From: Oreohelix idahoensis
Lineage: Eukaryota; Mollusca; Gastropoda; Stylommatophora; Oreohelicidae
Direction: 5' to 3'
Assembly: GCA_024509875.1 (NCBI GenBank)
Contig: JAMPIV010004934.1
Coordinates: 171,904-235,903 of the forward strand
DNA length: 64,000 nt
Part shown: piece by piece, positions 37,477 through 48,078 of the stretch
Position numbering within the stretch: the stretch's first letter is position 1
How the letters are laid out: each line of letters starts with the position of its first letter
The notes under the pieces: generated by a model
The model's input: the letters and a program-made list of their open reading frames with translations, nothing else
Databases searched by the model: none
What the model was told of the DNA's origin: nothing
Position numbers and translations under genes: made by a program

Positions 37477-37740
37477 CATTTTTTAAATTTAATAATTTTA
37501 TTTATTTATTTATTTTTTTTTTAAATTTGTTTATTTTATTTTATTTAAAATTTTTTTTTTTTTAAATTATTTTTTTCCTTTATTATTTTTTATTTATTTA
37601 TTTCTTTATTTAGTTTTTATTTATTTGTTTTAAATTTATTTATTATTATTATTTATTTATTTATATTTTATTTATTTATTTATTTATTTATTTTTAAAAT
37701 TTTTTTTATATTTTATTTATTATTTATTGATTACTTTTTT
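37441..37740. repeat. Long T/TTTA-rich tract in Penelope 3' region
   Basis: About 300 bp of T runs and (TTTA)n repeats after the GIY-YIG stop, present again at 56631-56940 with many length differences. Confidence 0.85.
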
Positions 37741-37946
37741 CTCACTCTTTTCCAGTCCTTGTTTTCATTATTTCTTATTTGTATGTACTATCAACTTCCT
37801 CTTTCCGGTTTAGTGGCAGCCATCTTGCTTTGCCTCACATGTGACTGGACTTAATATTAAGGGAGTGTTTTTCTCTTATTTTTATAGTTTCATGTTCTCT
37901 ACTTAATTCTCATTTTCTTTCCCTCCTGTCTCGTGTTTGTCTGTCC

Positions 37947-37976
37947 CTGACGAAGGCCTTGTGGCCGCAACGTAGG
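37947..37976 (+). ncRNA. Hammerhead-like motif in Penelope copy 1
   Basis: CTGACGA, then a hairpin GGCC-TTGT-GGCC, then GCAACGTAGG, with TCC before it. The order CUGANGA, stem II, GNAA, ACGU (self-complementary stem III) and GG pairing with the preceding CC is that of minimal type I hammerheads known from Penelope-like elements. The invariant GAAA reads GCAA, so catalysis is probably lost. An identical motif is at 57151-57180. Confidence 0.45.
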
Positions 37977-38261
37977 TTTTTCTTGTCCTTCTCCTTGTAA
38001 GACGTATTACTATTTGTGTGGGTGTGTGTGTGTTTTTGTTTTGTTTTTTTTTTCCAACTGTTTTACCCGTCTTACGGCAGTTCTCCTCATATACTTATAT
38101 ATTACCCCATAACTGACTGCACTGTCTACCTGTTTGCTCACTTTTCTCTTTTATCTCCTCTCTTACTTTCGATCTATACACCTACTTTCATTGTTTATTA
38201 TTTTTTATTTATTTTTTATTTCTATTAAATAAATTATTTTTATATTTAATTTTATTTATTT

Positions 38262-39896
38262 TTGCATGTGTGTGGTCTCACTCGATTTGCCATTATGCCT
38301 TCACTGAAACACTTCATTAATTCACTTCGGTCTTCTATTACCACCTCATTCAGCCTCTTACCACCTGATATATCTCGCACTGCAATTGATTTTGCATTTG
38401 CTACATTCAAGAAAACTAGATTCACTTGCCATCTCCACTTTATCCGCACCTGCCTCCGCCTTAAAGTTCTCCCTCATGGCTTCACTTCTCACTTCAACCC
38501 CTCTGCTGGCCATATTCACCCTCGTGAACATCGCCTCTTACAGCGCATCGAGACTACATGTGGGTTCCAGCGTATGCGAGCTGTCGCAGCTATCCATTCC
38601 CGCCTCCTGGCAGATATCAGTGCTCAGCAGTCTCAGCTTCTACTCCGCTTACGTAGTCTCACCTCCAGCTACTTTCCTGCCTTCCCCATTATCCGCATTA
38701 TTATCCATACCCTCAACCGGCAATTGTATGATTTTTTATCCGCCCAGAAAAAGGACAAACTTTCCCGCCTCTGTCCTACCCCTGAGACTGTCCCTGCCTC
38801 CTCTACTCCATCTCGTTCCCAGGTTGTTTGTATTCCCTCTGATCTTGCCCTCTCTGAGGGAGAGCTTTCAGTCCTCAGCAAGGGCTTGCACTTTGTCCCT
38901 CTCCAACCATCCTCTGATCAGTACAATCTCCTCCAAGATGTCCATCGGTTTCATCGCCGTCTGCGACTTCAGCTCCATTTCCGCAACAGTGATGGTCCTC
39001 AGAGATCGCAGGCTGAATCAGATGATGCCTTTGCACGCTTTGCTCCTCCCAAGAATAAACATTTTATACCCTCTCCGGGGGCTTCTCACGCTCTGGATTT
39101 ATATATTCAGAATACCCTCCACGACATTCAGCAGCTCCAACCTCAACGCCTGCGTTATTCAAATCTTTCTTCTGATGAGTCTCATGCCCTTACTAAGCTC
39201 CGCCGCAGAGATGACATTGTTATCAATCCGGCTGACAAAGGAGGTGCCATTGTGGTATGGCGCAAGGACCCGTACCTCCTAGAAGGTAATAAGCAGCTCA
39301 CCAACAGCTCCTTCTACCAGCGCCGTGACAATGATGCGACAGTCCTCAACAATCGTCTGGTCCATGACACCATCAAAAGTCTTATCGCCAACACGTCCTT
39401 ACCTTCTAGCGCTTCTCATCTCCGTATTGACAATAGTGGTCTGGGTAAGCCTGTGTTTTATATGCTTCCCAAAATTCATAAACCCTCCAACCCTGGGAGA
39501 CCCATTGTCTCTGTGTGTGCCTGCCCTACCGAACGTATATCAGACTTCCTCGACGGCATCTTCCAGCCTATTGTAGAGCAGCTTCCTTCCTTCTTAAAGG
39601 ACACAAACCATGCTCTTACTACTTTTTCCTCTATTCAGCTTTCTCCAGACTGTACCTACCGTTTATTTCTGTTAGATGTTTGCTCACTTTACACTTCCAT
39701 TCCTCATTCTGATGGTCTCCGAGCTCTCCGGTTTTTCCTGGACCAGCGCACGCACCCCTCTATCGCTACAGAGACTCTCCTGCGCCTTGCAGAACTGGTC
39801 CTTTGACTCAATTCCTTTGAGTTCAATGGACAGTTCTTTGACCAAATAAGTGGAGTTGCCATGGGCACCAAGATGGGTCCCAGTTATGCCTGCCTC
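38262..39896 (+). pseudogene. Penelope-like RT, N-terminal portion (to the nested insertion)
   Basis: From the ATG at 38262 the frame is open to a TGA at 39804-39806 and then open again to 39896, where LTR element 3 begins. Recognisable Penelope blocks are VINPADKGGAIVVW, FYMLPKIHKP, GRPIVSVCACPTERISDFLD, LLDVCSLYTSIPHSDGL (motif A, D of LDVCSLY) and, after the TGA, GVAMGTKMGPSYACL (motif B). About 545 codons lie here and about 376 more at 55441-56571, so the ancestral protein was about 920 residues, a normal size for the group. An alternative start is the ATG at about 38295 (MPSLKHF). The upstream truncated copy does not cover this part. Confidence 0.85.
39892..39896. repeat. Target-site duplication of LTR element 3, left copy
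   Basis: GCCTC, repeated at 55436-55440. With one copy removed, the Penelope frame continues from ...YAC-L to F-MGYLEYQ. Confidence 0.9.
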
Positions 39897-41767
39897 TGTC
39901 ACGTAGCGTTTACAGGATAAGAGAATTATTTAGAGGAAATAATAGATCTGATATGGAAGATTTGGCTCAAGGAATCCCTGCTGGGTTTTCCCACTTCCGA
40001 AGGGTGACGAAGAGGGTAAATTCTCCTAACTCGACAGGTCTGGAAAAGATTGTAAGGAGATATTTGGTCTCTCGCTACCGTCGTCCCCTTCTCAGTTATC
40101 TATTATTATTATTCTTTAATTTATATTATATTTTACGAGCCCCCCCCCCCCCCTCCCCCCCGCTCCCTTATAAAGGAAGATAAACATAGACAATATTCAA
40201 CATCTAATGGAAGGAACAAAGCGTGGGGTACAGTATATACACCCAATTGGTTTATTGCAATAAAATGAATAGATGGTGAATGATAGTATTGTCGATGGAA
40301 TTAGTGTCTGCTGTATGTATTATGTGTCTCACAATTCAAGTGGTTTTCATCATGGATGACTAAACTAGGCATTGATGTAGTGAGTTCCCTTTTTCGTGGA
40401 CTTAGCTTTTCAGCCCCTGGCTGATAGTGAAGTGAGGTTAGTTCTCTGGTCTCCTGACGTTGCCCCAGGTAGGTCTTGAATGGTTCGGATTTGCCTTCTC
40501 TGTGCTCGACTCCGTATTCTGCGCTGAGATTGGACTGTCGTGCAAGGCTCCACCATAGACTGAAGACAAATACGACGGCTTCATTAATTTACTAGCTTTA
40601 GAAAGCAGTCTTTCCCTAAGCCGTCCCTCTGCCAGTCATCTCAGATTTTAGTCTCTAACATCATATGTCTAGAGTCTAATCTTGAATTCAAGTTTCTCCT
40701 GTCTGTCCTTTATTATATTTCTCTGCCCCAGTGGCAGTATTATAATTCTTTAGACTGATTTATCGTCAACTTAACCCGATGAATTATTATAAATGTCAGT
40801 TAAACCCACCCAATTTATCATAGAAATGTCAGCAACCGTATTCTAGTTCTGTGCCTCTAGCCTAATCGTCATGTCATTATGATGAATTTAACAAATAATT
40901 GGACATCCGTGTTTTAGAATTGTCTGACAACATTATCACACACTTCATGTCTGGTCGCATCGTCATATAATTTATAATGAATATATGTCACGGTCTGTCA
41001 ACATTATCGTTAATATTAATTTCCGTTAGTCTAAATGTCGGGTCGAAAATAATCAAATAATATGGAAATTAATAGCTATATATATATATTCCCGTTATAC
41101 ATTATTATGAACATGTTGTACATATCCCGTGGGATCATAAAATATACCCGATCACATGTGGCTGGATGTGATCGTAAAACAAAAATATGAATAAAGCAAA
41201 CATACCAATCTTGCGTCGATTTTGCAAGGTACTACACATTTCATCACATTATATTCTAGCGAGATTTCACTTACCTACTCAAAGATGGACGCTAACCCGC
41301 AATTAGACACGTGGCTTCAGTGCTTTTAATGCGAGAATTCGCCGATCTGGCTTAGATCTAGCTTTCTTGGTTACCTGGGGCGTAAGTGAAAAAATGGCCG
41401 TGTTGGCGCACTTTTAGCGGGACATTTCCGCTTGGACACGTGATCCATAGCGGGCATCATGTGACCGTAGCCTCGTTTAGACGCTCCAATCAATAATGTT
41501 AAAAGTCACGTGATGTTTTCCTAAGTGGCCTAAACTGGTTCTCCCAAGTTCAAGCAGTTCTAAATTAAAACGGATTTCTCGCTACCGAGGTCATTGGTCA
41601 ACAATGACGTCGTATCTAAAAATAGCGAGGAGAAAATACCGAACGCTAGGAGATTTTCCGCAAGTGACAATTCCCGGGACTTTGCGATCATGCATTGAGG
41701 ATGAGAAAAAAACGATGTCACGTAAATAATAAAAAAAAATGAAGAGAAGATTGGGCAAGTTGTCACA
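39897..41767 (-). repeat. LTR element 3, 3' LTR (1871 bp)
   Basis: Begins TGTCACGTAGCGTTTACAGG and ends AAGTTGTCACA, so the ends are inverted TGTCAC/GTCACA. It is uninterrupted, and around 41210-41225 it preserves the empty version (AAACATACCAATC) of the site where element 2 inserted in the partner LTR. It holds a poly-C run (40140-40161) that is much shorter in the partner. Confidence 0.9.
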
Positions 41768-41785
41768 CAAGCCCCTCCTCAAGTT
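41768..41785 (-). other. Polypurine tract of LTR element 3
   Basis: The minus strand reads CTTGAGGAGGGGCTTG directly before the 3' LTR, the expected location of the plus-strand primer. Confidence 0.65.
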
Positions 41786-41940
41786 TGACGTTCCGTCCAA
41801 CTCCTCTGGTCCTGTCTTCCTCTTCTTTTTCAGTTTCTCATATCTCCTCGGTTGCGTCCGGATGTCTGCTCAAAAAATCTGCCCCTACGTTGTTCTTCCC
41901 AGGTAAGTATTCTGGTTTTCTTCCTAGTTTTCTTTGGATG
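41786..41940 (-). pseudogene. RNase H tail of LTR element 3
   Basis: In a minus-strand frame different from the gag ORF, codons read PEYLPGKNNVGADFLSRHPD followed shortly by a stop. This is the end of a Ty3/gypsy RNase H (compare GADNVMADILSRCP in element 2). Since it directly precedes the polypurine tract, RNase H, not integrase, was the last domain of the parent element. Confidence 0.75.
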
Positions 41941-43920
41941 CCTACGTCTGCAGCAATGCTTCCCTAGGTCCTGTAACTGGTCTACCCTATGTGTTGAGGT
42001 TACCTGGTTACACTCTGAACAGGACTTCACATATCGAGCTATGTCTTCTGTGATGCCGGGCCAATAATAACGGGTGGCTATCCTTTGATTTGTGGCACCA
42101 TTACCCAGGTGTTCACTCAAAGTAGCACCGTGCCCCCATTCCATAACTTTATTTCTATATATGGATGGCACCACAATCTGTCCATGACTTTTTAGCCCTC
42201 TGCCAGCCTTCCTGTGCAAGAGTCCATGTTCCCTATAAAAGTCACCCTTTCTTCGAGGGTTATGTGAGTTTTTCAATTTGCCAAAGCAAGGCCCCAATGT
42301 GCTATCAGCTGCTTGAGCCCTTTTCATCTTATTCGGATGAATTTCTAACTTAGAGTCCCTCTCTATGCGTTTGGAGTCAGACCTGGTCTGGACGGCAGCC
42401 ATAACCACAGGCTTTACTGGTTCTCCTAAATATACATATCTACGCCCTAACATCAGGGGGTAGAAAGGATCCTCTAAAACTGCAGCATTGATCTCCCCTT
42501 CCACATAGCGACAACTGACTTGAATCTTCGCTATGGGCAAATTTAAGGGTAATGCTCCCTTGAGTGGCCCCTGGATATCCACTGTTTCTGTGGTGAGTTG
42601 TTCGGGGTGCACCAGAGATGAAGAAACGACCGCGTCATAAGACAAACCTGTGTCATACATCCCGATGACTTGGTTGCCATTCACGGTCACTGTCTCCTGT
42701 ATAGGTGGGTGATGGAGGCTATTCTGACTCACTGTCAGTTCCTTTCTGTCAACAGCCCTCACCTGTAAACATGCAACATGATGTGGAGGGTTTTTCCTTC
42801 TGCACTCGGCAGTATTGTGGTTGCTCATTTTGCACGTCTTACACCACTTTTCTCCCCGCCTCTTAGGCTGGAAAGCTGAACTCTGAGTAGTCTTGTAGTC
42901 TGGCTTGTCATGCTTTTTGAAGTGGTGGTAAGGTAGATTCATTTGGGGGTCCAAGTGTGTCTGAGGTGTCGGCCTCGATAATTCTTCCGGTTGGTTCCGT
43001 CGGGGTGGGTCATTCTCCGTTAGCGCTGCCTGATAACGTTCCGCCAACGGGACGATGGATTCTAAAGTGCTGGCCCCATTCTCTGTCAGGAATCTTCTCA
43101 TGTCGGAAGTCATGGTGTCCTTCAGTTGTTCGATCATGACCATTTCCTTCAGGCCTTCCCAATCATGAGTAAAATTCCCTAGGGCACCCCACTTCTCCAC
43201 GTAGGAATCCAGTCTCGCAGCAAACTGAGCAACGCTCTCGCCAACTTCCCTCCTAGCGTTACGGAACCTCTTCCTATAGGCGTCAGCATGTAGCTCATAA
43301 CGGACCAATAGTGCCTTTTTCAGAGAGTCATAGTCATCCTGTAAACCTGGAGGAAGCTTGCTATACACGTCATAAGCGGTTCCTCTAAGCCCTTGTGACA
43401 GTTTCAGGTTCCACTTGCTCCTCTCCAAACCAAACGTGGTGGCAAACTTCTCAAATTTGTCCAGATACACATCGACCGAGTCAACTCGTTCCGAGAAAGC
43501 TTCGAATGGAAACGTCAAGGGTCCCAAGTTTGACATGAGTGAGGATGGCAAAGGTCCTGTGCCCACTGCATGCAAGGAAGGCATATCATCTGACCGTGGC
43601 GATAGGTTGCCTGAGGAGGTAGATGCGGTCGCACCGGCTACCGGTTCAACTCTTTGAGCTTGTCCCTGCATCTCTAACTGCTTCATCTTCAATGCATGCT
43701 CGCGTTCATCTCTCTCGCTTCTTTCTCTAGCGTCTACAGCTTTTATCCTCTCATCTATTTCTGCTAACTTTATTCGCTCTTCTCTTTCAGCTTTCGCTGT
43801 TTCTCGAGCGTAATACTTATCAGTCTCGACACTGACATAATTTGCAAGGTCCACCCCACTATAACCTAGATCTCGACCGGCCTCCCCTAGTGCTGCCTTA
43901 AGCTTAACTATTTCAGCCAT
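41830..43920 (-). CDS. LTR element 3 gag-protease-integrase zinc domain ORF (truncated pol)
   Basis: A 696-residue continuous ORF. Residues 1-90 form a charged coiled coil (ETAKAEREERIKLAEIDERI). About 135-300 is a capsid-like/SCAN-like gag region (LKKALLVRYELHADAYRKRF). A canonical CCHC zinc knuckle follows (C360, C363, H368, C373), then a retropepsin with DTG at 423-425. A pre-integrase segment (KRAQAADSTLG) leads to the integrase HHCC (H597, H604, C634, C637). After that, the frame enters the out-of-frame RNase H tail and ends. The start ATG lies just after a primer-site leader of about 340 bp. Integrase core and RT are deleted. The ORF itself has no stop, so structural protein and protease could still be made. 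Confidence 0.85.
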   Translation of the reverse strand: MAEIVKLKAALGEAGRDLGYSGVDLANYVSVETDKYYARETAKAEREERIKLAEIDERIKAVDARERSERDEREHALKMKQLEMQGQAQRVEPVAGATASTSSGNLSPRSDDMPSLHAVGTGPLPSSLMSNLGPLTFPFEAFSERVDSVDVYLDKFEKFATTFGLERSKWNLKLSQGLRGTAYDVYSKLPPGLQDDYDSLKKALLVRYELHADAYRKRFRNARREVGESVAQFAARLDSYVEKWGALGNFTHDWEGLKEMVMIEQLKDTMTSDMRRFLTENGASTLESIVPLAERYQAALTENDPPRRNQPEELSRPTPQTHLDPQMNLPYHHFKKHDKPDYKTTQSSAFQPKRRGEKWCKTCKMSNHNTAECRRKNPPHHVACLQVRAVDRKELTVSQNSLHHPPIQETVTVNGNQVIGMYDTGLSYDAVVSSSLVHPEQLTTETVDIQGPLKGALPLNLPIAKIQVSCRYVEGEINAAVLEDPFYPLMLGRRYVYLGEPVKPVVMAAVQTRSDSKRIERDSKLEIHPNKMKRAQAADSTLGPCFGKLKNSHNPRRKGDFYREHGLLHRKAGRGLKSHGQIVVPSIYRNKVMEWGHGATLSEHLGNGATNQRIATRYYWPGITEDIARYVKSCSECNQVTSTHRVDQLQDLGKHCCRRRHPKKTRKKTRILTWEEQRRGRFFEQTSGRNRGDMRN

Positions 43921-44257
43921 CTTTTGCAGTTAAAGTCCACACTGAGTAAGCTAGTGCTACCTTCCAATAGTATTTCTAACAACAAGTAAATACTAATTAT
44001 TTATCAGACTGCTGTAGGATGAAATTACTACAGTTATGGAGACTTAAGGTCTGTAATTCAATGAAATACAAATCATGAACTAACTTAATTAAATACAACA
44101 TAAATAAAGGGATTCACCAATCAATGCCTGAAATTCTAGAAAAAATGTTTTCTGTCTTTCTAGAGCTCACTGTGTGAAAATACATGTGTTAAAATGGTAT
44201 ACTGTAATGACTGAATGAATGATACTATCCCAGAAGTATGATAAAATACATAAGTTC

Positions 44258-44277
44258 AAATCCCGGACGAGCCCCCA
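44258..44277 (-). other. tRNA-Pro-type primer-binding site of LTR element 3
   Basis: One base inside the 5' LTR the minus strand reads TGGGGGCTCGTCCGGGA, followed by TTT. The first 17 to 18 bases are the classic proline-tRNA primer site also used by several retroviruses. Confidence 0.85.
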
Positions 44278-44278
44278 G

Positions 44279-45570
44279 TGTCACGTAGCGTTTACAGGAT
44301 AAGAGAATTATTTAGAGGAAATAATAGATCTGATGTGGAAGATTTGGCTCAAGGAATCCCTGCTGGGTTTTCCCACTTCCGAAGGGTGACGAAGAGGGTA
44401 AATTCTCCTAACTCGACAGGTCTGGAAAAGATTGTAAGGAGGTATTTGGTCTCTCGCTACCGTCGTCCCCTTCTCAGTTATCTATTATTATTATTCTTTA
44501 ATTTATATTATATTTTACGAGCCCCCCCTCCCTTATAAAGGAAGATAAACATAGACAATATTCAACATCTAATGGAAGGAACAAAGCGTGGGGTACAGTA
44601 TGTACACCCAATTGGTTTATTGCAATAAAATGAATAGATGGTGAATGATAGTATTGTCGATGGAATTAGTGTCTGCTGTATGTATTATGTGTCTCACAAT
44701 TCAAGTGGTTTTCATCATGGATGACTAAACTAGGCATTGATGTAGTGAGTTCCCTTTTTCGTGGACTTAGCTTTTCAGCCCCTGGCTGATAGTGAAGTGA
44801 GGTTAGTTCTCCGGTCTCCTGACGTTGCCCCAGGTAGGTCTTGAATGGTTCGGATTTGCCTTCTCTGTGCTCGACTCCGTATTCTGCGCTGAGATTGGAC
44901 TGTCGTGCAAGGCTCCACCATAGACTGAAGACAAATACGACGGCTTCATTAATTTACTAGCTTTAGAAAGCAGTCTTTCCCTAAGCCGTCCCTCTGCCAG
45001 TCATCTCAGATTTTAGTCTCTAACATCATATGTCTAGAGTCTAATCTTGAATTCAAGTTTCTCCTGTCTGTCCTTTATTATATTTCTCTGCCCCAGTGGC
45101 AGTATTATAATTCTTTAGACTGATTTATCGTCAACTTAACCCGATGAATTATTATAAATGTCAGTTAAACCCACCCAATTTATCATAGAAATGTCGGCAA
45201 CCGTATTCTAGTTCTGTGCCTCTAGCCTAATCGTCATGTCATTATGATGAATTTAACAAATAATTGGACATCCGTGTTTTAGAATTGTCTGACAACATTA
45301 TCACACACTTCATGTCTGGTCGCATCGTCATATAATTTATAATGAATATATGTCACGGTCTGTCAACATTATCGTTAATATTAATTTCCGTTAGTCTAAA
45401 TGTCGGGTCGAAAATAATCAAATAATATGGAAATTAATAGCTATATATATATATTCCCGTTATACATTATTATGAACATGTTGTACATATCCCGTGGGAT
45501 CATAAAATATACCCGATCACATGTGGCTGGATGTGATTGTAAAACAAAAATATGAATAAATCAAACATAA
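44279..45570 (-). repeat. LTR element 3, 5' LTR, first part
   Basis: Matches 39897 to about 41213 until element 2 interrupts it. The remainder is at 54870-55435. Differences from the partner LTR are few apart from the poly-C length. Confidence 0.9.
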
Positions 45571-46646
45571 TGTTGCGTGATAAATTCTCGCAACATCGTT
45601 TTATTACAATATCTATTTTATAACGCAAGGGCAACAACTGCTTGAAATTTATAGTCACTTTTCTCGGTAAGCATTTGTCTTCCCGCGTTGGTATTGAATG
45701 CAGTTAAGTTTTGAGCTGTGGTCTTTTTGCGCTGGACTGCGCATGACTGGTCTTGTTTTTTGGTCGATCGGTTTCCGCCCACCACTAGTGGAGTGAGCGA
45801 TTTGAATGGCGAAAGAGATGCCTTGTTGAAGAGGGGATCTCCGCTATTTTTTGTTCTGTCAGGGATGTGTAGTCCTCTTAATGGATATTTCGTTTATTCG
45901 AGATAATACCTCTAGTGTTTCCCACATGTCGGGAGGCGTGATATTTCTGTGTATTTCCTGAAGGCAAGGTAAATTGACTTTTCATTAACTCTATCGATTT
46001 TGGGTCGTGAGCGATTTCGATTCATAGCCTGTCTTCGAAAGTCGTCGTCACGAGATGTTTTCCCAGCTCACATGTCGCTGTATTGTACTGCATCGGTTGA
46101 TGCATGTCCCAAGGACCATTACTTGCTACTTTGTTAAATGAACTAGGTTTGGAAAACCTTTATTATCTAGAGGATAATTTTGAGGACATTATTTATACTT
46201 CGGCAGACGTGTCTGTCTTGCTGAAGTCAGACTAAGGAGAGTGAACTGATCTCATACATCTGGTTATCTCCTGGCTGTTATAGAAAAGGATGGAGTTTTT
46301 CACCTGACTACATTTACAGCACTATGAAATATAACATGCATCTGACTCATCATTGTAATGCTGTCTACCGTCTATTGCTGTATTGAATGTTGCTGTGATA
46401 ATGACTGTTTGATGTGCCTACATATTCGCGTAACCATTTTGTCACTGTGGCGTCCACAATAAATAATGAAGAAAAACGTCAACGGCTGTTACAAGAATCA
46501 TTGACTTTATACGTCGTGAGTTTACTGACGTTCTATGTGGATTGCCCTGTTATTTTTGTATGAACATTGTTTGACTGAACACATCTGCACACTACACAAA
46601 ACCAGACATGCGGATACCATCCATCATCATATGGCATCACGCATCA
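45571..46646 (+). repeat. LTR element 2, 5' LTR
   Basis: Begins TGTTGCGTGATA and ends ATCACGCATCA, imperfect inverted ends. Direct copy of 53793-54869. An A precedes TG in both copies, so the border may be one base further left. Confidence 0.92.
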
Positions 46647-46647
46647 T

Positions 46648-46667
46648 TTGGTGGCCATAAGCTGGTT
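46648..46667 (+). other. Primer-binding-like site of LTR element 2
   Basis: TGGTGGCCATAAGCTGG lies two bases inside the 5' LTR. It begins with TGG as expected for a tRNA 3' end. The tRNA is not identified. Confidence 0.5.
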
Positions 46668-48078
46668 TGATTCTGGTACCAGCAAACACGGGGTCCCTTA
46701 CCCACTTCATTTTCAACAAGAATTCATCAGCATCCTTCAAGAAATTAACATTCTTCAATACAGTCAACATCTTCAAAATTTTCAAAGTACTCGGCGTTGC
46801 CCGGTAAAAGTCAAAATTTCAACTTTTTGACGGAAACAAGAATTTGACAGTACCCGGCGTTGTTACATGTTGCCGGATAACTCGGACTGCTGTTATCTTT
46901 TACGCAAGTCAAGCAAGTTGCTGCTGTCAAGGTTCCAGTGCTGTCATTTTTGTGAAGGTCAAGTGCCGGTTGAAACGGGTTGTTTTCTGAAGAAGGCCAA
47001 GTACCGATTTCCATCAACTTACTTTTGGATTAGAAGGTCAAGTGCCGAAACAACTCAACACACAGTATTTCAGAAGCTCTTGTACCATCGTGTTAGCAGT
47101 GGAAGCAGTTCAGATGTGCCATCATCGTTGGAGCTTCGCTCTTTAGGACGTTGATTGACATCCGTTTTTCTGCTGTTCTACGATTGGAAGCCTATAAGTT
47201 AAGTGGCCTGTTTGTATGTAAACTGTGCCCTTATACTTCTGCTGAGTCTTCTGTGTATCATCTCATTCTATATGTTATATGTCTATATGTTATTTGTATA
47301 TTTATATGTTTATATTTCAGCGGGTTCTCGGTTGGGTGGTGTCTCCGTTAGATTATGCCACGTCATAGAGGTCGTCTATTGTGAGCGTTTTCTGTAGGGT
47401 TTGCAAATTTCCGATACTGGAATTTGCTAAGCGACTTCTGTTGCTATTTATGTTAGCTGTGATGACATGTTTTAATATTGTTTTCGTTATTATTTCGCAT
47501 TCTTTAGTTTTGTTTTGATTTGTTTGTATTTGTTAGCCTACTCTTGTCTATAATTTAGTTTCATACAACATTTTTGTTTATACACTGTGGTGTCATGTAT
47601 TTTGTTTAATTATAGCGCAGATATCGTCACATTTTTTGTGATATTTCATTAATTTCTGCTTTATTTTTAGTTGATTTCTGCGAACGTTTTTGTATTGTTG
47701 CTGATCTTTGTTATTGTTTACATTGTTATTGTTTACATTGTTTGCATTGTTTACATTTTCAATGTTTACATTCTGCATGTGTTTACATAGTCATTGTTTA
47801 CAGTTATAGTAATTAGTTAATGGGCTATGCTAATGCACTGTTACTACTACACTGATGATAAATGAATGATGAATAGTGTCATGCACTATTGAATGAGAAG
47901 TGCACTTATGATCAAGAATTGAGTGCTGATATTTCATATACAAGTTCTTTGATTGGAGACTTGTTTCCCATAGAGACTGGGATAATATAATGTGATGTGA
48001 ATATACAAGTGCTTAATTAAGACTTGTTACACTTAGGTTTGAAATAAATTAGTTAATTATTTCAGGTTTTGGACTCAT
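46668..48078 (+). other. LTR element 2 untranslated leader with repeated motif
   Basis: About 1.4 kb without a gag-like ORF. Variants of AAGGTCAAGTGCCG occur at 46955, 46993 and 47034, with related AGTACYCGGCGTTG at about 46789 and 46850. It ends in a run of ATTGTTTACATTG-like repeats (about 47700-47800). Confidence 0.55.

Larger units (their letters stand above)
36598..38050 (+). repeat. Penelope-like element, upstream truncated copy (pseudo-LTR)
   Basis: Nearly identical to 55786-57261, from CGTCGGTTATGCC through the GIY-YIG codons, the long T-rich tract (37441-37740), a hammerhead-like motif (37947-37976) and the final GT-rich/T run. Its right border with the second copy lies in the T run after GTGTGTGTG at about 38033-38053 and cannot be placed to the base. 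Confidence 0.85.
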
